Positions 1 through 12,797 of a stretch of DNA of 64,000 nucleotides are shown one piece after another. The notes under the pieces are model-generated. The model did not search any database. It was not told where the DNA came from and saw only the letters and a program-made list of their open reading frames with translations. The translations under genes were made by a program, and so were the position numbers. Source of the DNA: Proteles cristata cristata (taxonomy: Eukaryota; Chordata; Mammalia; Carnivora; Hyaenidae); the NCBI GenBank assembly GCA_017311185.1, contig JAESUZ010003395.1, forward strand, positions 868,001 to 932,000, written 5' to 3'. Each line of letters begins with the position of its first letter. Within the stretch, counting starts at the first letter, position 1.

Positions 1-780
1 AGAACATAGAGAATATCATTGGAGGATGACATTTTTCTTACTGACCTAAATAGTTTTTACCATTAAAATTTACAATAATAAGCATGATGACCTCGTGAAA
101 AATCTCATTTAAGTTGTATTTCATGTACCTCAGATATGGAAGACACTGGGTTTCAGAAATAAGGCCAAAGCTCCAGAGAAACGGAGTTATATGTAATAAA
201 TTTAAGCTAAACTCTTTTGCAGGCTTATCTGAGTAAAAATAGACATGGTTTGTCTATAGAAGTTTTAGTGTTTTGAAGTTGGGCATAGTGATGACCATTT
301 AGCATCTTTGAATTATCAGGCACAGAACAGATGTTCAACAGTTATTTGCCTGAGAGACGGAGACTGAGGTTGGGATACACAGCATACACAAGCCAGTCTT
401 CTTTATTCCCTTCCATAATCACAGATGGCACCCTTAATTCCAGCCTATAATCTGACAGAAGTACTCTTAGTCACAAGAAAAGCTGAGACAAGTTGATTAT
501 CATGACATCATCTAGTAGAATCTATCTGTGCTTTATTGACAAGTCAAAAGCATTATGTTTTATAAAGAAGAACATGTTATTATAACTAAAATTAAACTCA
601 GGTGAAGCCTTAAGATTGAATCACTTGTCCGTGGATAAATGCGCAGATTTCATCTGAGATGGTTGTACCTTTTTTGGGACGTGCTTTCAGATTAGCTCTA
701 GTTTGCTTTAGAAACACAGGAGAAACCTTTTTTTTTGGGGGGGGGGGGATGAGGAAGAGGGTAGCCTAAGTAGGTTTGTT
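1..780. other. Unannotated AT-rich non-coding sequence
   Basis: No exon, recognisable transposon or RNA gene was seen. The only simple sequence is a T run followed by a G run near 728-748. It is probably intronic or 5' flanking DNA of VRK2. Confidence 0.5.
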
Positions 781-797
781 AGAAATTATCAAAGCTT

Positions 798-1019
798 GGG
801 GCGCCTGGGTGGCTTAGTCGGTTAAGCGTCCGACTTTCGCTTGGGTCATGATCTTGTGGTTCGTGGGTTCGAGCCCCGTGTCGGGCTCTGTGCTGACTGC
901 CAGCTCGGAGCCTGGAGCCTATTTCAGAGTCTGTATCTCCCTCTCTCTCTGACCCTCCCCTGCTCACGCTGTCTCTGTCTCTCTCCTAGAAATAAATAAA
1001 AATATTAAAAAAAAAAAAA
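798..1019 (+). mobile_element. CAN-SINE (young tRNA-Lys-derived type)
   Basis: The head 'ggggcgcctgggtggctta' starts at 798. A-box and B-box ('ggttcgagcc'-like) promoter remnants, a CT-rich middle and a poly(A) tail follow. A perfect 17 bp TSD, 'agaaattatcaaagctt', flanks it at 781-797 and 1020-1036, which indicates recent insertion. Confidence 0.95.
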
Positions 1020-1036
1020 AGAAATTATCAAAGCTT

Positions 1037-4000
1037 AACTCACTCATTGATAAGGAAACAGACTTGTATTTTTGAAGGAATAGAAAAGATGATTTATGCA
1101 TGTGTCATTTTTACTTTACTTTTTTGTCCACAATAATGGATTAATTTTTGAGGTATGTAGAATAATGTTCAGAAGAGCCAATGATAATGCTGGCAACAAA
1201 GTGGCATTATTGGAACACATATGGCTTCATTATGTATTGCTGTATGAAATGCCATTTTGGCAGTGTCTTAGAGTGAAAGCTTTGGGGTAAGCAGTTACTC
1301 TTATCTGACACAGTGCAACATTATAGGGCCCCTGTGACTGTGACTACAAAATTTTGAAAATGAGGCCGTGGGGGTTAGAAGAAGAAGGACATAAACATGA
1401 GATAGGGAAAACTTGTACTAGAAACTAGTATACATAATAAATTAGTTCCCAGATGAAGGTGTGGAGAGAGAGACGCACAAGAGGAAGGGATCAGTTGGGA
1501 TTTTGTGAATTTAATACACTTGTTAGACCTATACACCAGAAATAAAAGTCTTTAGAAGATGTATTTTAATTTTGTGTTTGTTGTCCATAGGCTATTAATT
1601 TTGAGTTCTTGAAGAAAGAGGAATGTTCACGAACCTATCAGCTTAAGAAATCTAAGTATTTATAGAAGTTTGGGTTCTTTGTATATAAAGGGAGAGTTCT
1701 TTTAAAGCTTAGCTTTGCTTGTCTTTTTCATTTTGTTGAGTGTCTGGGCTTTTTAACATATGTTACGGTTCTTCATTTTCAACATTTTTACTGTCAATTT
1801 TTTTTTTTTTTTTTGCCTTCAGGGAAGATTTACAAACTACTCATTCTTCATTGATTTATATATTATGTTTCTTCCATTGCACCTGTTACTGTCTTGGAAC
1901 TGCTTACAGTGGTCAAGGTTTTAAAATTTGAAACCTATTGCTATAGGGAAATTTCTTCTTCACAAAATGAGCTCACCTCTATTGCCACACAATAAAAGAA
2001 CTCTCAGCTTTTGAGAGCTTCTGGCCTCCTTATGAAATATGGATAGACTTTGCTTCTGAAGTGTTTTGGGGTTGTTGTTTTTTTTCCTTTTTCCTTTCGA
2101 TATGGAAGACGAGGAATAAATAGTAGGTATGGTCTTTCTTTTAAGACACAGGAATATCCATGTTTATAAAATAAAGGAGAGGAAAATTAAACTCTGAAGC
2201 TCTAAATACGAGGATTCACTTGAAAATAGTTATTTGGATGATGAAAACTTGTCCACTGTTGACACGTAATGGTACAGAGGTGTTCATGCATCTTATACCG
2301 CTCACGTACTTGGTTTTGCAATTAGTACTTCTTCAGAATGTTTGTCCTTTATAACTCCAGTGCGTGGAATGAATATACTACACAATATTCCACACAGAAG
2401 AATATCTTAGGAGAAAAGGCAGAAAACTCAGGAAGTGTTTCAAGACAGTCGTTGAAGGTTTCCACCGTTCCTTTTAACAGGATGAGCCTCAGTCAGGTAG
2501 ACTTTTCTTTATCGTCTCCAATCAAGTAATAACTTGAGGGAAATGATTCTGTAGAAAGACATCCATTGAAGGCCAGAAACATCTACAGATGCAATGTGAT
2601 CCCAAGCAATGAAGCATGTGGCCCTTCATTGGCATTATGTGATAACAGGAGGATCTTCTGGCAGAAGAGCTGACTTTTGCTGCGTTCTGCATGCTGCCCC
2701 TCCAAACCCATCTTTGATTGGCACCTATGCCCTATTGAAACTGGCATCACACCTTCTGAATGGGCCCGGTGCCAGGCTAGCAGATGGCTATGGGCAAAAG
2801 CATGCCAGAAACCCAGTATGTGCATCAAGTTTAAGTATTAGGGGCCCAAACTCTCATCCAGGGATATAAAAACTGCAGTCTGTTGAGAGCTTTTTGTGCT
2901 TAAGGTTAAAGGACATGCCATTTCTACTCCAGCTTAGAGGTTGATTAATTTTGAAAGTCAAACAGGAGCTCCCGTGGCTGTGTCAGGCAAAATTCTATCT
3001 TTGGTGAATGAGAATTACTACTTCACGTAGGGAAGAGAAAGTATTGTAATGAAGTTTCCAATGAGAGTTACTCTCCTGCAAGTGCCTCCAGCACTTAAGC
3101 AGCATGCATTCAGTGGAGATGAATATTTCTGTTCTCCAGCAGAGCCAGGTGCAATCAAAGCCAGATCTTCAACCTGCTGCAGTAAAGAACCCACATTTAG
3201 AAAGGGCAGGCAAAGTTTGGAAGAACTCCTTGGTGGCAGCTCTCACCGTGAGCTGATGGAGCTTCACGGAAGTCTATAAAGGAGATGAAGGAAAAACTCC
3301 ACAAACAAAAACCCCTTCAGGATACTTCACCCTCCAATGGAAAGATCTTCAGCAGACCCGAAAGGAAAAGTTCAGTCCTTTATCCTCCATGCAGAAATTG
3401 TTCTGAATTTTATATCAATAAGAACTTAGTTTACCAAAATGTTAGAATCAACTTAATGCATAAGTAACAAAGTTTTCTCTTCTAACATTTATTTCATTGC
3501 ATGTCTATCATGTATATAAACTTCACTTCTTGAATAATGGATTTTGCATAAAATTGAGTTCTAAATATCATATTCCTTATGATCGTCTCACACCAACTAC
3601 GGAACTGGGCAAAAAAAAAAAAGGAGGAGGGCACCATTCCTTGTGACCACTATAATCATATCCCTCTAGACGCTCTTAAATTGACAGGAATGGCTGGAAG
3701 GCCAGCTGTGGCCAAGAGATGCTTTTCCTAATCACCTTACAGCCATTGCTTTTTCTTTTCCACTGTGTAAACTTTATCTATGGAACAGATTCCATGAGAC
3801 CGTTGTGAATGCTTCAACGTATTCAAAACATATAACTACCACAAATTAAACTACTAAAACTAAAGCTGGTGCGCTGTAACTGCCAAGTAAAGCTGGCACG
3901 TCCCTCTGTCAGACTGCGGGAGAGTATGCCATACAGTCCTCAGAAAACACAATTCATCCAGAAGCACTCTTGTCACTCGCTCTGATATTAAAACAGAGAA

Positions 4001-4240
4001 AGTGACATTAATTAAAGAAGTGACATGAGCCAACAAAGGCAATGAAATTCTAAGCTTTGGCTCATGGGCAGACCTTACTCCAACTTACTCTGCTTAGGTA
4101 TTGCGGCCATTTCTGGAGTAGTGTGACCACTCTCCCCCCTACCTCCTCGCACCTCCCTGTTCCGGAGCCTCGTTTTCAGGCAACTGAAATTGTAGCTCCA
4201 AGGTTGGACCAGCCAACTGGTGCGCTGGTAGTCAGTGCAA
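1037..4240. other. Non-coding sequence with no recognised element
   Basis: There are several short open frames of 60-86 codons here, for example at 2609-2869 and 3049-3279. None shows a domain, exon-like splice context or family match that I trust. The 2.58-2.87 kb stretch is somewhat GC-richer than its surroundings. I see no repeat family here with confidence. Confidence 0.4.
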
Positions 4241-4288
4241 GGTTTCCCCAAAGAGTAGTGTGGTGGCATGTGATGCCTTGACTGCACT

Positions 4289-4570
4289 CGGTAAGTGCGT
4301 GAGAACAGCTAGAGGCGGAGGAGAGCTGGTCTAACAGAAGCAAGCAGCAGCTTACACAGAACACGGTACCTAGATTTGGTGGACCCGCAGCCAGGAGAGT
4401 CTGTCGGAGCTTGGGCTGTGAAAACAAATGGTGGCCGGTGGCCCTTAAGGAAAATCCGAGCATGCGCAGGAGGCAAGCAAGGAAGGGCGCACCCACAACG
4501 TTCCCGTCTTTTGTTTCCATGGTGTGTTCTTTCAGTGTTTATCTCGTCGCTTCCTACGATCGCTGTGCGT
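4289..4570. promoter_or_regulatory. Candidate CpG-rich regulatory patch with NRF1-like site
   Basis: By eye I count about 17 CpG dinucleotides between roughly 4285 and 4570, in sequence of about 50 % GC. The surrounding kilobases are strongly CpG-poor and AT-rich. At 4460-4467 there is the palindrome gcatgcgc, followed by 'agg', which is the core of the NRF1 binding motif common in CpG-island promoters. No TATA box or recognised first exon is seen. It could be a weak alternative or intragenic promoter, an enhancer, or simply a GC-rich fragment of an old repeat that I do not recognise. Orientation is undetermined. Confidence 0.3.
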
Positions 4571-4867
4571 GTACACTCTTTCATTCACCTCCCCCACAAC
4601 ACTGCATCCTAAACCCCTTGCAGGCATTCTCTCAGGATGCCTAAACACGGCCTTGCCTAGGACAGTGTTTCAAGAACGATAGGTTAGATGAGCTCCAGAA
4701 CTAGTCTGTTAGTGGAGAAATGATTTTCCCAACCTGAGATGAAATTTTGTGCCCTGCATACTGTACCCCGCGGTATGTGTATACGGCTCTGCACTTTCAG
4801 ATCTACAGGTGTTATTCTGTGTATTTTAGGGGGAGACAAGTATCTGTTCACTTTCTTTTCAGGTATG

Positions 4868-5092
4868 GTTTTTTTTTTTTTTAATTTTTAATGTTTTATT
4901 TATTTCTAGGAGAGAGAGAGACAGCGTGAGCAGGGGAGGGTCAGAGAGAGAGGGAGTCACAGACTGAAACAGGCTCCAGGCTCTGAGCTGGCAGTCAGCA
5001 CAGAGCCCGATGCGGGGCTCGAACCCACGAACCGCGAGATCATGACCTAAGCGAAAGTCGGACGCTTAACCGACTAAGCCACCCAGGCACCC
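4868..5092 (-). mobile_element. CAN-SINE, young type
   Basis: This is the reverse-complement orientation: the T-rich tail is at the left and '...ccacccaggcacccc' at the right. The TSD 'cttttcaggtatg' lies at 4855-4867 and 5093-5105. It carries the same internal variants ('gcgaaagtcgg', 'ggcagtcagcacagagcc') as the copies at 798, 29553, 34513, 35798 and 63750. Confidence 0.95.
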
Positions 5093-5105
5093 CTTTTCAG
5101 GTATG

Positions 5106-8100
5106 TTTTTAAACTCTCAGAAACTGTGTACTTCATAGATCTTGGGGTTTATTAGGAAAAGTCTCCTTCACTAATGCATAGTGCAGGGAATTAAAAAAAA
5201 AAAAAACCCAAACAACAAAACTGGACCCTGTATGAAGCCTAAACAGTTTTGTATCTGGCAGAAAACAATTCTGTGTAGCACTTAATTGAATTCATCCAGG
5301 AGCACTAATAGCAGACCTAACTGCAAGTCTAAACTTTTGTGGAGGGAATGCCTGGATGTTGTTTGTGGTTAAATGGATTGATTTGTAGGCATGTAACATG
5401 CATAAGAAATCTGCTTTTCAAAGAATATAAACACAACTTTAACAGAAAATAAATTATTGGAATTTCTTTGAACTCAAGTGAATGAAAGGTCTGATTAAGA
5501 GTTTTGTACGTAGTCAGAAGCTTTTGTTATGGTTTCTGGGCATGGGTGTTTTATATTTGAGCTCGGGAATTTTCTGTCTGTGTAATTAGTCATGAGGTTT
5601 AATGTACATTTTTCATATCAGGCAGACAATGGCTTCAAAGAGACAGCAATGCTGCAAAGGAGCAAGAAAAGAAGGCCAAAGTTGACACACACAGAGGCAA
5701 AACAGTGTAAGAAAAATCAACACGTTTTGCAAAATCAATCATTGAAAATGTGTCAGTGTTCAGGAGACTGTCTTTAATTTGCAATCCAAGTGAAAAAGAG
5801 TATTTAAATATGAGAGGCAGTATTATTGAGCCCAGCATGCCTGCTACCACTTGTTTGACTAGCTCAGAATAGAACACTGAGAGGCAAGGGCTCAAAGTTA
5901 AATGAACATTTATACATTTTAAAATCAAATGAAGGATTCAGAGTATATTCATGAATTAAAGTTTTTTTCAGAACCCTAAATTTAATCAGCTGGAATTACT
6001 TTTAAAGTGTCATTCTATTTAACTTTTGGGAATGATGAATTTGCCTTTTAATAGGGATGCCGTATTTTATCATGAAGATGAAACAAACTGTCTTTTGTTA
6101 ATTATTCCCCAGAGACACTGGCCATTTTTCTCATCTAGGCTCAACATGGAGTAACAGCAGCTTTCCCCAAATTTATTTCTAGCAAGAGCAATTGGAAGCT
6201 ACAACATGTATGAAAAAAAGAGGCTCATGGAGAGCACAGCTTCCATTGTATGTGTTCTCAGTGCCACCTAATGAAATTCTTAGAGGTGATGCTACCAAAG
6301 CCTCACTCAGGAGGCCGTGAACACAGAACACAGAAAAGTAGAAAAGAATGAAAGAGCAAATTTACACTAGAGAGTAGCAGACGAGTCATACGCGTCTGCG
6401 GCATCCAATAACTGCTACCGATAGTTGTTGAAATCTTTTTTAGGAAATCGTTACCAACATCAGCTTCTACTACAGTCTTTTCACTTAAGTGCGTGCCAGG
6501 CTCTGTGTTGAATGCTTTATGTGCGTTATTTCATTTCCTTCGCTCAGTAAACTAATAAGGAAGATATGGAGGCTTAGGGCGGTGAAGTGATTTGCTTGGG
6601 TGCCTTGCAGTTTTTGTAATTGTCCCCATCTACATTTGAACTCAGGTCTCTTGGCTCTAGTGATGGATGTCCTTTGTCAAAGAACACTTTCAATTTATCG
6701 CTAGCCAGAGAAGATGGTTGCAGATGATATGCTCATGACATGCTCATTTCTAAAATAACCGTGAAATATCTAATTGATAGTATTGGCAGCTCGTTTCAGA
6801 AATCTGTTAGTGATGATGCTGATAACGGTGTCATTTTCCTTCAGATTGAGAACCTGAGGTGTCGAGCATCCGTGATATGTTTTTAATATTAAGTTCACAA
6901 AAATCTGTGGAGGAACATCTGATATTTATAGTAAATCTAATGCTAAGAACTGGAAGAATGGATTAAAAATGTACTATACTTAGGTCAAACAATATTTTTA
7001 TGAAAAAAAAAGTGAGAGGAGTCAACCAATAGCGCATACAAACTGGTAAGAAAGAAAGAGTTGGTGGATTTTTTGCTCTTTGCAAAAGGAATAATTTTAT
7101 GCATTTGAGTCTAAACAGCAGGAAGATCAAAAGCAGCCTCTTTAAAGCCCTATGATACAATTTGAATAGGCATCCTGTAGAAATAGATAATTTGACAAAT
7201 AATTGGGTTATTCTTGACCATGTCTTTTTATTCATTGGAGAGTAAAGATATACTAATATTTAGAAAACTAGGTCTTTTGAGAGTAAAACAAAACAAAACA
7301 AAATACTTTGATTAGTAGAATCTTGGTAAAGAGTATGTTTTCATATAGTATTTGCTCAGATCCCCAAATACTTAATCTTTAATAGGAGTATAATTTGTGC
7401 AAAATTTTTCAATTCCTTCAAGATGTTATTACATAACGGTAGTGATTTATTACAAATCTGTAAATGAGTTTAGGAAAAAAAATTGCAACATTTCATGCAG
7501 AGGCAAGCGCTTAGGTGTTTTTTTGTGGAGATGAGATATTTAATAGGTATTGCAAAGCTAGTTTTTATACTAGGATACTTTTTTTCTTTGGAGAATATAC
7601 ATAGCAAGGGAAAGAATGAACAAAATAAAGTATTGCATTAGAATATTTGTTTTTCAGCACTTACAGTGATATGGGGTTATTAATTTCAACTTCTGGAAAA
7701 TGTGAAGAAAAGCTATTCATTATATTTCATCTTGTTTCTATTAAAAAATCACATGCTTCAATTCTAACATAGATTTCCAGTGTCAGATGTGAGTATTACA
7801 GTTGAGAGTGGGTATTAGTTATGTAAACTTTCTATCTTACAAAGTGTTAGAAAGATGGCAGAGGAAAAATAGTAAGACCCCCCCCCCAAAAAAAAAAATC
7901 CCTACACAATTCATTTCAAGGTAAGTGAGGAAAAAGCAAAAGAAAGTTGTATATCTAATGAGCAGATATTGCCATGTGATGAAAAGGGGAGGAAAAAATT
8001 GTATAGACTCTATAGTATCAGAATTTCTACTCCAGCAGAAAGCTTTTGAACAAGTATAAGTGTTCTGAAATTTAGTGCAGTGTAAATGGAATGCATTATG

Positions 8101-9730
8101 GAATCGTTGTAAAAATAGAGATTTTTTATTGGGAGAGGAAATTTTAAGTTCTTTCTGACCCTGAAAAATCTATGAGGTTCTAAAATGTGGTAAGAGATAC
8201 TGAAACATAGATAGAGGTTTTATGGAAAGGATTGAACCAACTGAGCAAAAATTAGTTATACTATTAATGAACAAGCAAAGCAAATGTTTGTCAGAGAACA
8301 GTGATCTAAAAGAGATCATCAAGAAGAAAAAATAGTAGTTCTGTTATCTGTCTATGTAATATATCTTTGGTAATAAGAAGGTAAAGACCTTTACAAAAAT
8401 GGGACCATTATTAAAGAGCAAGGCTTCCTTTATTTGAAGCCTAATTTCAGCATGAATTTTACAAAGTGTTTTAAAAAGTGAGAGCAGGGCTGAAGTTCTT
8501 ACAAAGTAGGTTTTTAAAGAAAATACAAAATTTACAATACCATTTTAGGAAATGAGGTCAAGAACTATATTAGCCTGAAATTCATAGGCTGAAAATGCAA
8601 AGACATCATGATAGCTAAAAGAAACATGGCTCTCATTCAAGTATACTGTCTGACCAAATTAAATGTCTCGTAAGAGATAGGAGGGAACACTTGAGGTCTT
8701 AAGAAAACTGAAATAATTTTATAACAGATTACCACAAAGATAAAGGACACTTGAAAGTGCATAATTTAAAGAGACCTAGAAGAGATAAATGAATTAAAAA
8801 ATAAAAAGAAGATTTGATGATATGATACAAAGTACCCCCAGTTCAGTAAAAATCGTTATGAACATAGAGTTTTATATTGCAATCCAGATTTCTAAGGTAG
8901 ATTTATAAACCATGGTTAGGAATTATAGAGTCGAAAGTTAAACAAAAAAAGCTAAATTATATGTTAATCCTTCAAGCAAGCTTAAAACATACCGAGTTAA
9001 TAATGATGAAAATACCTGAATTTAGAATGTAGCAGTGTTGGAAGTTTGAGAATAGGTAAATGGATTGAAAAATTGTCTATTATAACATGAAGTAAAATAT
9101 GAAGTATGTGCCACTACTGCTAAGGAATGGGCAAAGAAGCACAAAGAAGAATAACAATAATATAAATTTACAGAGTGTTGGATCATAGTACAATTGCCAT
9201 TTATTGTATTCGATAAAAACAGTCTGGTCCTTTGTCGAGTATCAATGATAAAAATCCCTTATCAATTGTCAAAAGAGAAGTACTTAAAACAATAAAAAGA
9301 TCAAGGTTTTCCATGCACAAGTAAATAAAGAGTAAAATAAAGCAGGACTTTATTATTTTTTACATTCTATAGTAAAACCTTTAAAAGAGTTAAATAAGGA
9401 CATTACAAAATGGCAGAAATTTAATAAAGCCAAGTGAAAATGTAACGATAGAATGTAATATGTCCAGAATGCTACAGTGTATTTTTATGCTTAAAAAAAA
9501 AAAAAAGAGAATCTAGAAGACATTTAATAAGAAATTATTAGAAATGTAGGTATGACTGGAGGTGTTATAAACAAACTCAGAAAGGGACAAATCTATTGCC
9601 AGTAGGTCTTCATAGTTCTCTAATGGTGCCTAGCATACAGGTGGACTAGGTAGGGGTTCTGGTCCCTCCACCCATGTTTCAACCTGAGCGTTTCCACTTT
9701 GGTCTTCTGTGTATGGAGCTTGGTTTCTAT
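5106..9730. other. AT-rich intronic or flanking sequence with few recognisable elements
   Basis: Apart from a MIR relic near 6.5 kb, I recognise nothing in this stretch. From about 7.9 to 9.5 kb the + strand is A-rich with many short direct words, as in very old L1 or ERV-internal remnants, but no diagnostic motif could be assigned. Open frames at 5592-5777, 5635-5928 and 6963-7235 look like chance. Confidence 0.4.
6480..6680 (-). mobile_element. MIR relic
   Basis: The reverse complement of MIR features is visible: 'ccaggctctgtgttgaatgc', 'ttatttcattt', 'aggcttag...gtgaagtgatttgc' and 'tttgaactcaggtct'. It is old and diverged; boundaries are approximate. Confidence 0.6.
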
Positions 9731-9947
9731 TTAAAATTTTTTAATGTTCTTTATTTTTGAGGGAGAGAGAGAGAGAGAACACCAGTGGTAGAGGGGCAGA
9801 GAGAGAGCTGGAGACAGAATCCAAAGCAGGCTCCAGGCTCTGAGCTGTCCTCACACAGCCCGATGCAGGACTTGAACTTGCGAGTCATGAGATCACGACC
9901 TGAGCTGAAGTTGGACGCCTAACCGACCCAGCCACCCAGGCGACCCC
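9731..9947 (-). mobile_element. CAN-SINE, diverged
   Basis: The T-rich tail, GA-rich tract and '...gccacccaggcgacccc' head appear in reverse orientation. Several substitutions in the B-box region mark it as older than the copy at 4868. No clear TSD was seen. Confidence 0.9.
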
Positions 9948-10185
9948 TGTGGTATTAAGTTTTTGAGGAACATTCTAGCACTAAAAAGAGTTTGAAGATA
10001 ACTGATTAAACTATAATATTTAATAAGCTACAAAGCTGAATATGTAATTCATAAATAATTTTTATTTGGAAGGGATTTAACACCTTTATAGAGAATAAGC
10101 TTCTGTTTGCTAACTGTACAGGAACTCATTTTAAGAATTAAGTACGTGGTGATTTAGTGAGTATTAAAAAAACAACAACAATGTT

Positions 10186-10387
10186 GGGGCACCTGGGTGG
10201 CTCAGATGTTGAGCTTCCAACTTTAACTCAGGTCATGTCTCACGGTTCATGAGTTCAAGCCACACATCTGGCTCACTGTTGTCAGCTGTCAGCCTGTCAG
10301 GCCCGCTTGGATTTTGTGCTCCCTCCCTCACCGCCCCTCCCCTGCTTGTGCGCGCTCTCTCTCAAAACAAACAACAACAACAACAAA
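10186..10387 (+). mobile_element. CAN-SINE, diverged
   Basis: The head 'ggggcacctgggtggctcag' is followed by a degenerate tRNA-like part, a CT tract and an A-rich tail with (CAA)n repeats up to about 10387. Confidence 0.9.
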
Positions 10388-11175
10388 AATCCCAGAGTTT
10401 TTATGTGTTAACAGTCTTTGAATTCGCTGCCGGAAATAACTGCTAAGATCAGCTTGCTTGTTCTGTTTTTGTCTTTCTCCCTAGCATTCTGTCTCCAGTT
10501 TCTCCATATTCCAGTTATGCTTATTTGAAGACCACCTTCCCCTTGAGGCCTAGTGTTGCTATCCTTTCTGCATTTTCTGCCGAAGTCATACATCGTGTAT
10601 TTTCAAAATTATGTTTGCCTTCTTGCCGTTCAGCGTATTTTACTTTATGTTACAATTATATATCGTATCATTTTGTCAATATTTTTAAATCGACGTAAAA
10701 AAATGCCTTTGGGTCTGTGCACATCTCTATGGGTTTTATCATACCACAACAGTTAGAGTACAGAACAGGTTCATCATCCCTAAAATCTTCCTCATACTGT
10801 CCCCGTGTAGTTACATCCTGTCCTTAGCTCTAGCTGGTGGCAACCACTGATCTGTTCTGTCGCTACAACTTTGTCTTTTAAAAAACGTACAGAATTCCAG
10901 TTGAGTGGGATCATACACTATGTACCCTTTTGAGATTGGATTCTTTTTCATATAGCATAGTGCCTTCGAAATTCGTCCAGGTTGTACATATCCATAGTTT
11001 ATTTCTGTTTATTGCCGAGTAGTACTGTACTATATGGATGTACCACAATTTGTTTAATCTGCCATTGACGGACATTTAGGTAATTCCTTCAACTTCGCTC
11101 TTTTTCAAAATTATTTTATCTCTTCTAGTCCCTGCCTTTCTCTATACATTTTTAAATCAATTTACCTGTATTTAC

Positions 11176-11214
11176 AAAAAAAAAAAAAAAAAAGAAGAAG
11201 AAGAAGAAGAAAGA
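11176..11214 (+). repeat. Poly(A)/(AAG)n simple repeat
   Basis: An A run is followed by about six AAG units, lying inside the 3' part of the old minus-strand L1. Confidence 0.9.
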
Positions 11215-11251
11215 AATAAACTTTCCTGAGATTTTGGTTGGTATTTAATTA

Positions 11252-11290
11252 TTTAAAAAAAAAATTTTTTTTAATGTTTTATTTATTTCT

Positions 11291-11327
<37 letters not shown>

Positions 11328-11499
11328 CATGAGCAGGGGAGGGTCAGAGAGAGACAGGGAGACACAGAATCTGAAACAGGCTCCAGGCTCTGAGCTAGCT
11401 GTCAGCACAGAGCCCGACGCGGGGCTTGAACCCACGAACTGTGAGATCATGACCTGAGCCGAAGTTGGTCGCTTAACCGACTGAGCCACTTAGGCTCCC
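11252..11499 (-). mobile_element. CAN-SINE
   Basis: The reverse-orientation copy carries an expanded (GA)n tract. A perfect 17 bp TSD, 'tggttggtatttaatta', lies at 11235-11251 and 11500-11516. It sits inside antisense L1 ORF2 sequence. Confidence 0.95.
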
Positions 11500-12600
11500 T
11501 GGTTGGTATTTAATTAAATCTATAGATAAATTTGAAGAGAATTGACATTTTTGCTACGAGGAGTCTTTCCATCTACAAATATAGTATGTTTCTCCATTTC
11601 TTTAGCTATTTAATTTCTTTCATCAGCATTTTATAGTTTTTAGCATAATTGGCCTTGTACATGTACTGATACTTAAGTATAAATGAAAGTTTTCTTTTCA
11701 TATTTTTGGTGCTATTGAAAATGTCATTGCTTTTAAAATTTTGGTTTTCAATTGTACGTTATTAGTACATAGAAATACAGTTGATTTTTGCATGTTCACC
11801 TTATGTTCCATGATCTTGGCAAACTTATTTATTCTAGGATTTTCTGTATCGATAATCCTGTCTTCTGTAAAAAGGGACTGCTTTAGTTCTTCTTTTCCAA
11901 TCTATATGTCTTTTATTTTTCTCAACTTTTTGCACCGGCCATGACTTCTAGTACTTTATTGAGTAGGAATGGTGATAATGGATATTGTTGACTTGATCCA
12001 AATTTTAAGGACAAAGCTTTCAGTCTCTCGTCATTTAGTATCATGTTAACAACAGGGTTTTGTTTTTTTTTTTTTTAAATAAATAGTCTATAAAGTTGAG
12101 GGAGCTTTCTCCTAGTATACACAAAGATTTTATCAGGAATGGGTCTTAAATTTTGTCAAATGCTTTTTCTGCTTCAATTGTTATGATTGTGCGGTTTGGG
12201 GTTCCCCCCCTCCCAATCAATGTCATGAGGGCTCTTGGTCTGTAGTTTTCTTTTTCTTTTTTCCTACTAATGTTGTCTAGTTTTGATATCAGAGTAATGC
12301 TGGCTTTATAAAATGAGTTGTGAATTATTCCTTCCTTTTCTGCTTTCTGGAAGTGAGTAAGTAGAGTTGGTATTATTTCTTTATTAAATGTTTTGTAGAA
12401 TTCTACACTGAAGTCATTGGGCTTAGAGATACTTTTTATCAGAAGATGTTTTTTCTTAACTTGATTTTACTTTCATCAGTAGTTTTAGAACTAATTTGGT
12501 TATTTCATCTTAGATAACTTTTAGTAATTTGTGATGTTTAAGGAATTGGTCCATTGAATCTAAATTGTCAAATTTGTATATATAAAGTTCATAATTGTAC

Positions 12601-12797
12601 TTTTTTTTTTTGAGAGTGAGACAGAGAGGGCATGCAAGTAGGGGAGAAGGGCAGAGGGAGAGAGAGAGAGAATCTTAAGCATGTTTCATGTTCAGCATAG
12701 AAATCAGTGTGGGGCTTGATTCCACAATCCTGGAATCATGGCTAGAGCTGAAATCAAGAGTCAGGTATTCAACTGACTAAATCACCCAGGTGCCCCC
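12601..12797 (-). mobile_element. CAN-SINE, diverged
   Basis: The T tail, 'gagagagagagaatcttaag', and '...cacccaggtgccccc' are seen in reverse orientation. An imperfect TSD of the form 'taattgtactttt'/'taattatactttt' flanks it, within the old L1. Confidence 0.88.

Noticed and set aside
798..860. Possible tRNA-Lys gene (A-box and B-box present)
   Set aside because: These promoter-like boxes are the tRNA-derived head of a SINE with a TSD and poly(A) tail, and the cloverleaf is not preserved.
2609..2869. Frame containing VITGGSSG, resembling the nucleotide-binding start of short-chain dehydrogenases such as KDSR
   Set aside because: Only about eight residues match and the sequence after it does not continue as any dehydrogenase; no exon boundaries support it.
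4176..4520. 114-codon minus-strand frame in the CpG-rich patch
   Set aside because: GC-rich sequence has fewer stops, and no domain, start context or splice sites were seen. Kept only as a candidate regulatory patch.
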